Notes under the pieces: generated by a model
Database searches by the model: none
Told to the model about the DNA's origin: nothing
What the model saw: the letters and a program-made list of their open reading frames with translations, nothing else
DNA from: CAYQQJ01 sp964419935
GTDB taxonomy: Bacteria; Pseudomonadota; Gammaproteobacteria; Pseudomonadales; Cellvibrionaceae
Direction of reading: 5' to 3'
Assembly (NCBI GenBank): GCA_964419935.1
Contig: CAYQQJ010000022.1
Location: 1-56,069, forward strand
DNA: 56,069 nucleotides
Shown: positions 34,449 through 42,998 of the stretch, in pieces
Layout of the letters: the number at the start of each line of letters is the position of its first letter
Numbering within the stretch: position 1 is the first letter of the stretch
Program-made: the position numbers and the translations under genes

Positions 34449-34913
34449 TTATTTGAGCGACAAGGTGCCCCGCATGACTGCGTAGTGGCCAGGAAATGAA
34501 CAGAAAAAGGTGTAAACGGTGTCGGAATTGAGCTTGTTGACTGCAAATGTGACCGAGGTCTCTTCACCGCCGCCGATAATGTCGGTATGGGCGATAACCC
34601 GCTTGTCATCCGGTTTGACGTATTCGTTTTGCAACCCGGCGCTCATGCCATCTTTGGCAACCGCCTGAACATCATCGGCTGTTGTGAGGACCCAGTTATG
34701 ACCCATGACCGTTTCCTGCAGTTTGCCCGAATGGGTGAGTTTGACGGTGAATTGCTCACAGCTTTTTTTGACCACGATGACGTCGGTGTCAAATTTCATC
34801 GCGTCAGTACTGTCGATTTCAATAGAACATTCATCAGCCGCAGTGGCGGTACCGATAAAGCCGGCGAAAACCAGCGCGAGAACACCGGACAGCAGAAACT
34901 TTGCACTTTTCAT
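34449..34913 (-). CDS. azu: azurin, periplasmic blue copper protein
   Basis: Azurin carries electrons in the periplasm, often to nitrite reductase. The 154-residue precursor has a Sec signal (about 1-26, FIGTATAA) and a mature domain starting DECSIEIDSTDAMKFD. Type-1 copper ligands are visible: His in VMGHNWVL, Cys in FFCSFPGH, His in the same motif and the weak Met in YAVMRGTL. The start at 34913 is favoured, with AGGAGTC nearby. It is divergent from nirK, whose product it may feed. Confidence 0.95.
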   Translation of the reverse strand: MKSAKFLLSGVLALVFAGFIGTATAADECSIEIDSTDAMKFDTDVIVVKKSCEQFTVKLTHSGKLQETVMGHNWVLTTADDVQAVAKDGMSAGLQNEYVKPDDKRVIAHTDIIGGGEETSVTFAVNKLNSDTVYTFFCSFPGHYAVMRGTLSLK

Positions 34914-35123
34914 GGAAGACTCCTTCAACAGAGGGTGAATAACAGCAGTACCCTGGGTTTGGCTTGCGGAATGCCGAGAAGTTTCCTAAGGCAAATCAGT
35001 GTGGCTTCACCGCTTACCTTTCAATCACGTGCTTTTAAGGAGTCCACCTCGCCACCTTCTTTATAGAAAGACCTTAGCAACTTATTATAAATGTACTTAA
35101 CCACAGAGTAATCAATAACCCAC

Positions 35124-35134
35124 AAGAGGCATTT
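35124..35134 (+). promoter_or_regulatory. possible NsrR half-site upstream of nirK
   Basis: AAGAGGCATTT matches the NsrR half-site AAGATGCATTT at 10 of 11 bases, 38 bases before the nirK start. The second half is poor. NsrR, a nitric-oxide-sensing repressor, controls nirK in several bacteria. Confidence 0.35.
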
Positions 35135-35171
35135 CGGACATGACGTATCGATCAGTTCTGGAGGAAACATC

Positions 35172-36542
35172 ATGAAATCGTTGATCAAAGGCATCATCCT
35201 GTTCAGCTTTGTCGCCTTCACGGCGGTGGCCACCGCAAAGCACTCACCCACCGATGTGTCCGCGCGGGCGGACATCACTTTCACTCTGCGTACAGACATT
35301 GCCGATGGCAAACTGGTATTCATCAGCCAGACAGGCCCCACAAAAGGCGAGGTTAATCCGGACCTTCGGGTTCGCGAGGGCGCTGTGGTGCAGATCAACA
35401 TCGTTAACGGGGACGGCGCCATTCACGACATTGCCATACCAGATTTCTCGGTTCAGTCCGACCAGGTAATTGGTAAGGGTGCGTCGACCGCCATTGTTTT
35501 CCGTGCAGTCAAGGGCGGTACCTTTGAGTATCTCTGTACCCTGCCCGGCCACAAGGCGGCGGGCATGTACGGCAATCTCATTGTTGGCGATGTCACGGGG
35601 AAGGAAAGTGAATATCCTGATCTGTCCAAAGATCCCCATGAGGTTGGCAAGCCTGTGGGCAAGCGCGGACCTGCAAAAGTCACCGTGAATCTGACCACTA
35701 CCGAAGTCGAGGGGATGCTCGGCAACGGCAGCACCTACCGTTACTGGACCTTCAATGACACAGTGCCCGGCCCCTTCGTGCGCGTGCGCCAAGGGGACAC
35801 CGTGACTGTGAATATGGAAAACGCGATAGAGAGCACCCACATTCACTCGGTGGATTTCCACGCAGTCACCGGCCCTGGTGGCGGTGCAGCGGTAACGCAG
35901 GCGGCGCCGGGCCAGACCAAGAGTTTCACCTTCACGGCGCTGCAGCCCGGTCTTTACGTGTATCACTGTGCAACACCCATGGTCGCTCAGCACATCACCA
36001 ACGGCATGTACGGCATGATTCTGGTGGAACCGGAAGGCGGCTTGCCGAAGGTGGATCACGAGTTCTACATTATGCAGGGCGAGCTTTACACGGCGGAGCG
36101 CCACGGTTCCCGTGGCCTGCACGAGTTCTCACTGGAGAAGCTGCTCAACGAACAGCCGGAGCACATGATGTTCAACGGCAACATGGCAGCGCTGACCGAA
36201 ACCCATAAAATGGAGGTGGATGTGGGTGATACTGTGCGCATCTTCTTCGGCGTAGGCGGCCCCAACCTGACATCCAGCTTTCACGTGATTGGTGAGATAT
36301 TTGACCGCGTTTATGACCAGGCGTCGTTGACCAGTCCGCCCCTGACCGACGTGCAAACCACCCTGGTTCCACCCGGGGGTGCCACTATGGTTGAGTTCAA
36401 GGCGGATTACCCCGGCAACTACACCATCGTTGACCACGCCTTGTCCCGTGTGGAAAAAGGCTTGGTGGGCGTGCTAACGGTGAAGGGCAAAGCGGACAGC
36501 AGTGTTTTCCATTCCAAGGAAGCTATTGATCATAATCACTGA
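35172..36542 (+). CDS. nirK: copper nitrite reductase NirK with an extra N-terminal cupredoxin domain
   Basis: NirK reduces nitrite to nitric oxide in the periplasm. The 456-residue protein has a signal peptide (1-22), an added cupredoxin domain (about 35-140) with its own type-1 ligands H85, C122, H127 and M132 (LCTLPGHKAAGM), then the two-domain NirK core. In the core, H225, D228 and H230 (HIHSVDFHAV), H265-C266 (YVYHCATPMVAQH), H274, M279, H371 (FHVIGEIFD) and H422 cover the type-1, type-2 and catalytic residues. The short loop between C266 and H274 is of the class II type. The extra domain could act as a tethered electron relay. A terminator follows at 36566. Confidence 0.95.
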   Translation: MKSLIKGIILFSFVAFTAVATAKHSPTDVSARADITFTLRTDIADGKLVFISQTGPTKGEVNPDLRVREGAVVQINIVNGDGAIHDIAIPDFSVQSDQVIGKGASTAIVFRAVKGGTFEYLCTLPGHKAAGMYGNLIVGDVTGKESEYPDLSKDPHEVGKPVGKRGPAKVTVNLTTTEVEGMLGNGSTYRYWTFNDTVPGPFVRVRQGDTVTVNMENAIESTHIHSVDFHAVTGPGGGAAVTQAAPGQTKSFTFTALQPGLYVYHCATPMVAQHITNGMYGMILVEPEGGLPKVDHEFYIMQGELYTAERHGSRGLHEFSLEKLLNEQPEHMMFNGNMAALTETHKMEVDVGDTVRIFFGVGGPNLTSSFHVIGEIFDRVYDQASLTSPPLTDVQTTLVPPGGATMVEFKADYPGNYTIVDHALSRVEKGLVGVLTVKGKADSSVFHSKEAIDHNH

Positions 36543-36565
36543 TTCGTTGTGATCATCGGCGACAT

Positions 36566-36602
36566 ATCCCCTGGAGCAGCAATGCTTCAGGGGATTTTTT
36601 TA
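36566..36602 (+). terminator. intrinsic terminator after nirK
   Basis: ATCCCCTG and CAGGGGAT pair around GAGCAGCAATGCTT and are followed by a run of T, a strong rho-independent terminator. Confidence 0.9.
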
Positions 36603-36636
36603 TGATCAAGCAATAACTGGCTTGGCGACTAGCCAG

Positions 36637-38073
36637 CTAGATAATCTTCGAATAGCGTATTTGATTTCCCGTCTCGGCGGCACTTCCGGGCGATGTGTTA
36701 TTAGGTGAAGCGCTTCCTGGAAGATAGGCGTCAAACACCATGCAGATGCGGCGAATCAACAAGCGCCCGGCGTTGAATACCCGAATGCCGTCGTGGTCGA
36801 TTTCCAGCAGTCTGTCTTCCACCATCGGCGCCAGTTGGCTCAGCTCGCTGGCAAAGTGGGCTTGCACATCAATATCAAAGCGGCTGGCGACATCGCTGAA
36901 ATCCAGTTTGAAATGGCAAATCAGCTGGTTGATGACGAACTGCCGCAAGAAATCTTCCCCGCTCAGGGTAAAGCCGCGGGTGAATGGCAGCCGGCCCTCG
37001 TCGATCATGCTTTCATAGTGGCTCAACTGCTTGGCGTTTTGCACAAATACATTGTCGAACGCGCTGATGGCGGACACCCCGAAAGACACCAAATCGCATT
37101 CCCCGTGGGTGGAATAGCCCTGGAAATTGCGCTGCAAGCGTCCGCTGTTTTGTGCCACCACCAGGCTGTCTTCGGGCTTGGCAAAGTGATCCATGCCGAT
37201 GTAGACATAGCCGGCGCTTTGCAGGCGCTCGATGGCCATTTGTAGCAGTTCGAGCTTCTGTTGGGCTGAGGGCAGGTCCGCCGCGTTGATCAGTTTCTGA
37301 CTCTTGAACAGGTGTGGCATATGGGCATAATTGAACAGCGACAGGCGATCCGGTGATAGGTCGATCACGTGATCCAGCGTGGTGCTGACGCTGGCGAGGG
37401 TTTGCAGAGGCAGCCCGTAAATCAGGTCCATACTGATGGAGCGATATTGCTGCTGGCGCAGTGCTTTCACCAGCGCGCCGACTTCCTCTACGCTGTTGTA
37501 GCGGTTGACGGCTTTTTGCACCTGCGGGTCAAAATCCTGCACGCCCATGCTCACCCGGTTGAAACCCAGCTCGCGCAAATGGCCCATGGTGCCGGCCGCC
37601 ACACGACCGGGGTGAATCTCAATGGAATATTCGCCGCTGTCCTCGTCCAGCAGGTTGAAATGGCGGCGGGTAGCGCTCATCAGCCAAGTCATTTCCGCAT
37701 CGCTGATAAAGGTCGGCGTGCCGCCACCCCAGTGAAGTTGCGTTACCGGCCGCTGGTTATCGAACAGTACCGCCTGCATCGCCATTTCCCGATCCAGCCG
37801 CTCGAGGTAGGGCTGGGCACGGCCCTTGTTGTTGGTCACAACCTTGTTGCAGCCGCAGTAGTAACACAGGGTGTCGCAAAACGGCAGGTGAAAATACAAT
37901 GACAGGGGCGCACCCCGTGCGTTGCTGCGCGCAATCGCAGCGTGCAGATCGGCCGCAGAGAAGGCTTCGCTGAATTGGGGTGCGGTGGGGTAGGAGGTGT
38001 AACGGGGGCCGGCCAGATCGTAGCGAGCGAGAAGATTGGGGTTCCAGTGAAGTGGCTCCTTGAATAGCGACAT
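36637..38073 (-). CDS. hemN: oxygen-independent coproporphyrinogen III oxidase
   Basis: HemN is a radical-SAM enzyme that makes protoporphyrinogen without O2, supplying haem for anaerobic and micro-oxic growth. The 478-residue protein carries the 4Fe-4S/SAM motif (FHLPFCDTLCYYCGCNK), LHWGGGTPTFI, EIHPGR, and YGLPLQTLASV. The C-terminal HemN domain is intact. The start at 38073 (MSLFKEPLHWN) is chosen over a 43-residue longer frame without homology. An Fnr box lies 80-100 bases upstream, matching known regulation. It ends about 60 bases after the nirK terminator. Confidence 0.96.
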   Translation of the reverse strand: MSLFKEPLHWNPNLLARYDLAGPRYTSYPTAPQFSEAFSAADLHAAIARSNARGAPLSLYFHLPFCDTLCYYCGCNKVVTNNKGRAQPYLERLDREMAMQAVLFDNQRPVTQLHWGGGTPTFISDAEMTWLMSATRRHFNLLDEDSGEYSIEIHPGRVAAGTMGHLRELGFNRVSMGVQDFDPQVQKAVNRYNSVEEVGALVKALRQQQYRSISMDLIYGLPLQTLASVSTTLDHVIDLSPDRLSLFNYAHMPHLFKSQKLINAADLPSAQQKLELLQMAIERLQSAGYVYIGMDHFAKPEDSLVVAQNSGRLQRNFQGYSTHGECDLVSFGVSAISAFDNVFVQNAKQLSHYESMIDEGRLPFTRGFTLSGEDFLRQFVINQLICHFKLDFSDVASRFDIDVQAHFASELSQLAPMVEDRLLEIDHDGIRVFNAGRLLIRRICMVFDAYLPGSASPNNTSPGSAAETGNQIRYSKII

Positions 38074-38155
38074 TGTGTACCTCGCAGTCCGGCGTGATGC
38101 CGGTGCAAAATGGGGAAAACCTGCCCCAAGATTAATCCCGCTATCGCCGCGCGTC

Positions 38156-38169
38156 TTGATATAGGTCAA
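38156..38169 (-). promoter_or_regulatory. Fnr/Anr box upstream of hemN
   Basis: On the minus strand TTGACCTATATCAA matches the Fnr/Anr box with one change. Centred at 38162.5, a class II promoter would start near 38121 with TAATCT as -10. It also lies 83-97 bases upstream of metY on the other strand. Confidence 0.75.
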
Positions 38170-38251
38170 GTACAGTGACATTGTAGTCAGCCTTAATAAC
38201 ACCTATTCAGAACAGCAACCTGGAACCCCTATACCCAAACGGAGAAGCATA

Positions 38252-39529
38252 ATGAAACTTGAGTCCCTGGCACTGCACGAAGGCTATAAATCCGAAGCGA
38301 CCACGCGCGCCGCTGCCGTGCCCATCTACCAGACCACATCGTTCACGTTCGACGACACCCAACACGGTGCGGATCTGTTCGATTTGAAAGTGGAAGGCAA
38401 TATCTATTCGCGCATCATGAACCCCACCAACGCCGTACTGGAGGCGCGCATCACGGCAATGGAAGGCGGCATAGGGGCATTGGCGGTATCCTCCGGAATG
38501 GCGGCCATTACTTACGCCATTCAATGCATCACCCAGGCTGGCGACAACATCGTCAGTACCAGCCAGCTGTACGGCGGCTCCTACAACCTGTTCGCCCACA
38601 GTCTGCCCCGCCAGGGCATTGAAGTGCGCATGGCATCTTTTGACGATTACGAAAAGCTTGAAAGTTATATCGACGACAAAACCCGCGCCGTTTTCTGTGA
38701 GTCCATCGGCAACCCCGCCGGCAACATTGTGGACATCACTCGCCTGGCGGAAATCGCTCACCGCCACGGCGTGCCGTTGATCGTCGACAGCACCGTGGCC
38801 ACGCCTTTCCTGTGCCGGCCGTTTGATCTGGGTGCGGACATCGTCGTCCACTCCCTCACCAAATATATTGGCGGACACGGCACCACCATCGGCGGCGTGA
38901 TTGTGGATTCCGGCAAGTTCGACTGGGTCGCCAACAAGGCGCGTTTCCCCATGCTCAATGAGCCGGACCCCTCCTACCACGACGTGGTCTACACCGAGGC
39001 CCTGGGTGCCGCCGCGTACATCGGCCGCTGCCGTGTGGTTCCCCTGCGCAATACCGGCTCCGCACTGGCACCGCACAGCGCCTTCATGATCATGCAGGGG
39101 CTGGAAACACTCGGCTTGCGCATGGAGCGCCATTGCGACAACACCTTGGCAGTGGCAAAACATCTGCAGCAGCACCCGAAGGTCACCTGGGTCAGCTACG
39201 CCGCGCTGCCGGACAGCCCTTACCACGCACTCTGCCAAAAAATTACAGGCGGGAAGGCGTCCGGGATTCTCAGCTTCGGCATCAAAGGCGGCAAAGCGGC
39301 GGGTGTGCAGTTCATTGATGCCCTGCAAATGATTCTGCGTCTGGTGAATATCGGCGATGCGAAGTCCCTGGCCTGTCACCCGGCCACCACCACCCATCGC
39401 CAGTTGAGCACGGAAGAGTTGGCCGCTGCCGGCGTGCCGGAAGATCTGGTGCGCTTGTCCATCGGTATTGAACATATCGATGACATCATCGCGGATATTG
39501 ATCAGGCACTGGATAAGGTCAGTGGCTGA
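38252..39529 (+). CDS. metY: O-acetylhomoserine sulfhydrylase (MetY type)
   Basis: PLP enzyme of the Cys/Met metabolism family that makes homocysteine from O-acetylhomoserine and sulfide. The 425-residue length, the opening LALHEGYKSEATTRAAAVPI, and YQTTSFTFDDTQHGADLF fit MetY. The PLP Lys is in HSLTKYIGGHGT, and NPTNAVLEARITAMEGGIGA and AHPATTTH-like CHPATTTHRQLS are typical. It is followed by moeA, which overlaps its end by 8 bases. Confidence 0.93.
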   Translation: MKLESLALHEGYKSEATTRAAAVPIYQTTSFTFDDTQHGADLFDLKVEGNIYSRIMNPTNAVLEARITAMEGGIGALAVSSGMAAITYAIQCITQAGDNIVSTSQLYGGSYNLFAHSLPRQGIEVRMASFDDYEKLESYIDDKTRAVFCESIGNPAGNIVDITRLAEIAHRHGVPLIVDSTVATPFLCRPFDLGADIVVHSLTKYIGGHGTTIGGVIVDSGKFDWVANKARFPMLNEPDPSYHDVVYTEALGAAAYIGRCRVVPLRNTGSALAPHSAFMIMQGLETLGLRMERHCDNTLAVAKHLQQHPKVTWVSYAALPDSPYHALCQKITGGKASGILSFGIKGGKAAGVQFIDALQMILRLVNIGDAKSLACHPATTTHRQLSTEELAAAGVPEDLVRLSIGIEHIDDIIADIDQALDKVSG

Positions 39530-40751
39530 TGCCCAGCCACTGCTGCCCGTAGCGAAAGCCCTGACAAGGATGCAGGCTGACGCGCCGGTGGTGGAAGCTG
39601 TGGAAAACGTGCCGCTGGCTCAGGCATTGGACCGGGTACTGGCCGAGCCGGTTTGCGCCAGTATCAACGTGCCGGCTCATGACAATTCCGTCATGGATGG
39701 CTTCGCCTTGCAGTCCGCGGACAGTCGCAATCCGCGGCCGTTGCGCCTGATTGGCAGTGCGTTGGCTGGCCGCCCGTTCCAGGGTGAAGTGACGCCCGGC
39801 AGTTGTGTGCGTATTACCACGGGCGCACCCATCCCCGCTGGGGCCGACTGTGTAGTGATGCAGGAAAACGCCACGGCGTCTGGCGACCAGGTAGCCATCA
39901 ATCAGCCAGCCGAGCCCGGCGAGAATATCCGCCGGTGCGGCGAAGACATCGTCAAAGGTGCGGAGATTCTGAGCCGCGGCCACCGGCTGGGGCCGATTGA
40001 TCTCGGGTTATTGGCGTCTCTCGGCACGGACCAGGTACGGGTCTATCGGCGTCTGCGCGTGGCCATTTTATCCACCGGTGATGAATTGACGGCACCGGGC
40101 CGCCCGTTGCTGGACGGGCATATTTACGACAGTAACCGCTATACATTAATTGCGGTCCTGCGACGGCTGGACGTGAATGTGCTCGACCTGGGTATTGTTG
40201 CGGATTCGCCGGAGGCGATTCGCGACGCGTTTGCACGGGCGGCAGAAAGTGCCGATGCGGTGATTTCCAGCGGCGGCGTTTCCGTGGGCGAAGCGGATTT
40301 CATCAAACACGTTATCGGCTCCCTGGGCCATATCCATTTCTGGAAAGTGGCCATCAAACCGGGTAAACCCTTTGCCTTTGGTCACCTCGGCAACAGCCGG
40401 TTTTTCGGCTTGCCAGGCAACCCGGTTTCCGCCGTAGTGACATTGCACCAGCTCACGTTGCCGATATTGCGCCATATGGCCGGCGAAGTGGTGGCGCCTG
40501 AGCCCAAGTTGACCGTTAAGGCCGGTGGCGCTTTCCGAAAGCAGCCGGGGCGCACGGATTATCAACGGGCTAGGTTGTTGGGTGCGGCTTCTGACCGGAG
40601 TAATAACGTTAGTCCCAACGGCCGCCAGGGTTCCGGCGTGCTGACATCCTTCAAGGGCGCCAACTGCTACGTGGTGCTGGAAGAGGCCAGCGGTTCGGTC
40701 GCCGAGGGTGAGGAGGTCACCGTGTTACCCTTCGATCGTTTTTTGCAGTAG
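39522..40751 (+). CDS. moeA: molybdopterin molybdotransferase
   Basis: MoeA inserts molybdate into adenylated molybdopterin. The 409-residue protein has HDNSVMDGFALQ, RITTGAPIPAGADCVVMQEN, ILSTGDELTAPGRPL, ISSGGVSVGEADFIKHVI and FFGLPGNPVSAVVTLHQL, covering the usual domains. I set the start at GTG 39522, with AAGG just upstream, because a longer frame reads only metY sequence. The 8-base overlap suggests coupling to metY. No other molybdenum-cofactor gene is in the window. Confidence 0.93.
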   Translation: MADAQPLLPVAKALTRMQADAPVVEAVENVPLAQALDRVLAEPVCASINVPAHDNSVMDGFALQSADSRNPRPLRLIGSALAGRPFQGEVTPGSCVRITTGAPIPAGADCVVMQENATASGDQVAINQPAEPGENIRRCGEDIVKGAEILSRGHRLGPIDLGLLASLGTDQVRVYRRLRVAILSTGDELTAPGRPLLDGHIYDSNRYTLIAVLRRLDVNVLDLGIVADSPEAIRDAFARAAESADAVISSGGVSVGEADFIKHVIGSLGHIHFWKVAIKPGKPFAFGHLGNSRFFGLPGNPVSAVVTLHQLTLPILRHMAGEVVAPEPKLTVKAGGAFRKQPGRTDYQRARLLGAASDRSNNVSPNGRQGSGVLTSFKGANCYVVLEEASGSVAEGEEVTVLPFDRFLQ

Positions 40752-40798
40752 CTTGTGCGGCGCGAACGCTCTGGCTCATAGCCGGCGGTTCGTGAATT

Positions 40799-40876
40799 GT
40801 AGCCGGGATGAAGTGTAACGGAATCCAGGAAGGCCAGGCTCTGATCCCGGATTTCGTTACACTCCATCCAGGCTAC
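40799..40876 (+). repeat. REP-like palindrome, copy 2
   Basis: GTAGCCGGGATGAAGTGTAAC at one end and GTTACACTCCATCCAGGCTAC at the other form the same hairpin as copies 1, 3 and 4, with compensating changes (GTAAC against GTTAC) that keep pairing. It lies between moeA and alkB. Confidence 0.88.
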
Positions 40877-40897
40877 GGTGACCAGATGGTTGCGGAC

Positions 40898-41635
40898 TCA
40901 CCTGGCCTTGCGGAACGTGATATTGATGCGGCATTCGCCAAGGCGGGGATCCACCCCAGGCTTGAGCGGCGCAACGCCATGGTAGTTCAGGCGGGCGGGC
41001 CCACCCCAGACAGCCACGTCCCCGTGGGTGACGTTTGTGCGCTGGGTCTTGTCGCTGCGCTGGGCACCGCCAAAAATGAACGTGGCGGGCAGGCCGAGAG
41101 AGACGGATACGATAGGTTGGCGAAGATCCGCCTCATTCTTGTCCTGGTGCAATGACAAACGCGCGCCGGGAACATAGCGGTTGATCAGGCAGGCATCCGG
41201 TGCAAAGTCAGAAAACCCGGCGTTGGCCGCAGCACGGGTGGCCAGTTCGGCAAATACCGGCGGCATGGCCGGCCAGTTGCGGCCTGTCGTCGGATCCTGA
41301 CGGGTATAGCGATAGCCGGCGTGATCGCTCCACCAGCCCCAGTTGCCGCAGTTGGTCATGGCAACGGACATGCGCAGGCCGCCGGGAGTTATCAAATGGC
41401 GCAAGGGCGCGGCGCGGGTAACCTCGTCCACGGCGGCGAGCACACGGGCTTCAACAGGCTCGGCTGAATATTCGGCTGAAAATTCAGATGCCGGGCCGGA
41501 TGACGTGCTGGACGATGTGCCTGATGACATGCCTAATGACGTACCTAAAGAAAAGTGCAGAAAATTGCGCAGGATCACCGCGCCTGGCACCAGCTCTTCG
41601 CGCCAATATCGTTGATCATCGGCAAAAAGATCCAC
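40898..41635 (-). CDS. alkB: AlkB DNA/RNA alkylation-repair dioxygenase with a Ser/Thr/Gly insert
   Basis: AlkB is an Fe(II)/2-oxoglutarate dioxygenase that removes methyl groups from DNA bases. The 245-residue protein has LITPGGLRMSVAMTNCGNWG, WPAMPPVFAELATRAA, CLINRYVPGARLSLHQDKNE (HxD iron ligands), HGDVAVWGGPARLNYHGVAP (His) and the RINITFRKAR ending (2-oxoglutarate Arg). The GTG start at 41635 lies 2 bases after ada. About 28 residues of Ser/Thr/Gly repeats (SLGTSLGMSSGTSSSTSSGP) sit between residues 28 and 56, where E. coli AlkB has none. Confidence 0.93.
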   Translation of the reverse strand: MDLFADDQRYWREELVPGAVILRNFLHFSLGTSLGMSSGTSSSTSSGPASEFSAEYSAEPVEARVLAAVDEVTRAAPLRHLITPGGLRMSVAMTNCGNWGWWSDHAGYRYTRQDPTTGRNWPAMPPVFAELATRAAANAGFSDFAPDACLINRYVPGARLSLHQDKNEADLRQPIVSVSLGLPATFIFGGAQRSDKTQRTNVTHGDVAVWGGPARLNYHGVAPLKPGVDPRLGECRINITFRKAR

Positions 41636-41637
41636 TA

Positions 41638-42801
41638 TTAGCCCCCGGTCACCTGGTTTTTGCCTTCTTTCTTCTGCTCCGCTTCCGTCTCGCAAGCCAA
41701 CAACTGGCGCTTGCGCTCCACGCCCCAGCGGTAACCGGAAAGCCCGCCATCACTGCGCACCACCCGGTGACAGGGAACGACAACTGCCAGCGCGTTGGCG
41801 GCACAGGCACCAGCTACCGCGCGTACCGCTTTGGGCGCACCAATTCGCGCCGCAATGGTGGTGTAGCTCGCCGTCTCTCCCGGTGGAATATCCTGCAGTG
41901 CCTGCCACACCCGTTGCTGAAACGCCGTACCGCGCACGTCTAACGGCAAGTCAAAGTTGCCGGTTGGCGCTTCGACAAAGGCCACCACGGCGGCGAGCAG
42001 TTGGTCGAAATCCGCATCGCCGCCTATCAAATTACCTTGTGGAAAACGCGCTTGCAGGTCCCGCTGCAGTGCATCGGCGTCATCACCCAGCAAAATGGCG
42101 CAGATGCCTTTTTTGCTGCGGGCCACCAGAATATTGCCCAGGGAGCATTCGCCCACGGCAAAATGGATATCGGCGTTGGCGCCACCGGCGCGATAACGGC
42201 TGGGAGTCATACCTAAAACCTTGTTCGATGTGGCGTAAAAGCGGCTGCTGGCATTGTAGCCGGCGCCAAAAATTGCCTCGGTGACCGAGTGGCCCTTGTC
42301 CAATTGGGCGCGCAGTCGCTGATTGCGCTGGGCCACCGCATATTGCCGGGGCGTTACGCCCAGCGCCTGCTTGAACAGACGATGAAAATGGTGGCGACTG
42401 AGGCCAACGTGCTGAGCGATAAGGTCGAGTGTCGGCAGGCCATCCGAATTTTCAATAAAGCGACAGGCCTCGACAATTTTCGCTGTCGCCTGAGTTTGTG
42501 ATTCGTTCGGCTTGCAACGCTTACACGGCCTGAAGCCGGCATCCTCAGCCTGCGTGCTGGAGTCATAGAAGTCCACGTTGGCGGGGCTCGGCCGCCGCGC
42601 GGGACAGGATGGCCGACAGTAAATACCCGTGGTTTTGACAGCAAAAACGAAAGCGCCGTCTGCGGCAGGATCCCGCGCAAGCACCTGGTGCCAGCGGGCG
42701 TCCAGCTCAACGCCTTGGGTGCTATCATGGGGCGTACTCTGGGTCCCGCTCTTCTGGGTAACGCAAGGTTCTACAATATAAGGTTCGGTGGGTACAGTCA
42801 T
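41638..42801 (-). CDS. ada: Ada: methyl-sensing activator and O6-methylguanine-DNA methyltransferase
   Basis: Ada removes methyl groups from DNA and then activates ada-alkB transcription. The 387-residue protein has an N-terminal metal-binding methyl-acceptor domain (CRPSCPAR and CKRC, four Zn Cys), an AraC-type helix-turn-helix (LIAQHVGLSRHHFHRLFKQA), and the methyltransferase domain with the acceptor Cys in VVPCHRVVRSDGGLSGYRWG. Full length for the family. It forms an operon with alkB. A recognisable Ada box was not seen upstream. Confidence 0.95.
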   Translation of the reverse strand: MTVPTEPYIVEPCVTQKSGTQSTPHDSTQGVELDARWHQVLARDPAADGAFVFAVKTTGIYCRPSCPARRPSPANVDFYDSSTQAEDAGFRPCKRCKPNESQTQATAKIVEACRFIENSDGLPTLDLIAQHVGLSRHHFHRLFKQALGVTPRQYAVAQRNQRLRAQLDKGHSVTEAIFGAGYNASSRFYATSNKVLGMTPSRYRAGGANADIHFAVGECSLGNILVARSKKGICAILLGDDADALQRDLQARFPQGNLIGGDADFDQLLAAVVAFVEAPTGNFDLPLDVRGTAFQQRVWQALQDIPPGETASYTTIAARIGAPKAVRAVAGACAANALAVVVPCHRVVRSDGGLSGYRWGVERKRQLLACETEAEQKKEGKNQVTGG

Positions 42802-42998
42802 GGCGATAACCTTTCAAATCTGATTGAAGATTACACTATCGCTGAGCGAACAAGTTCACACTCCGAATCTTGCGTTCAAAAAAATTCCGGCAATCCCTGG
42901 TTGAACCGCTAGCATTAAGGGCCTGTGGGTCCGACAGCCGGGTTAGGTGTTTCTCATGGTCAGCCATTTGCAGGCTTAGCGACAGATGTGGGTGACCG

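Noticed and set aside
38207..39475. 422-residue minus-strand open frame inside metY
   Set aside because: It is an antisense shadow of metY with Gly/His-rich composition.
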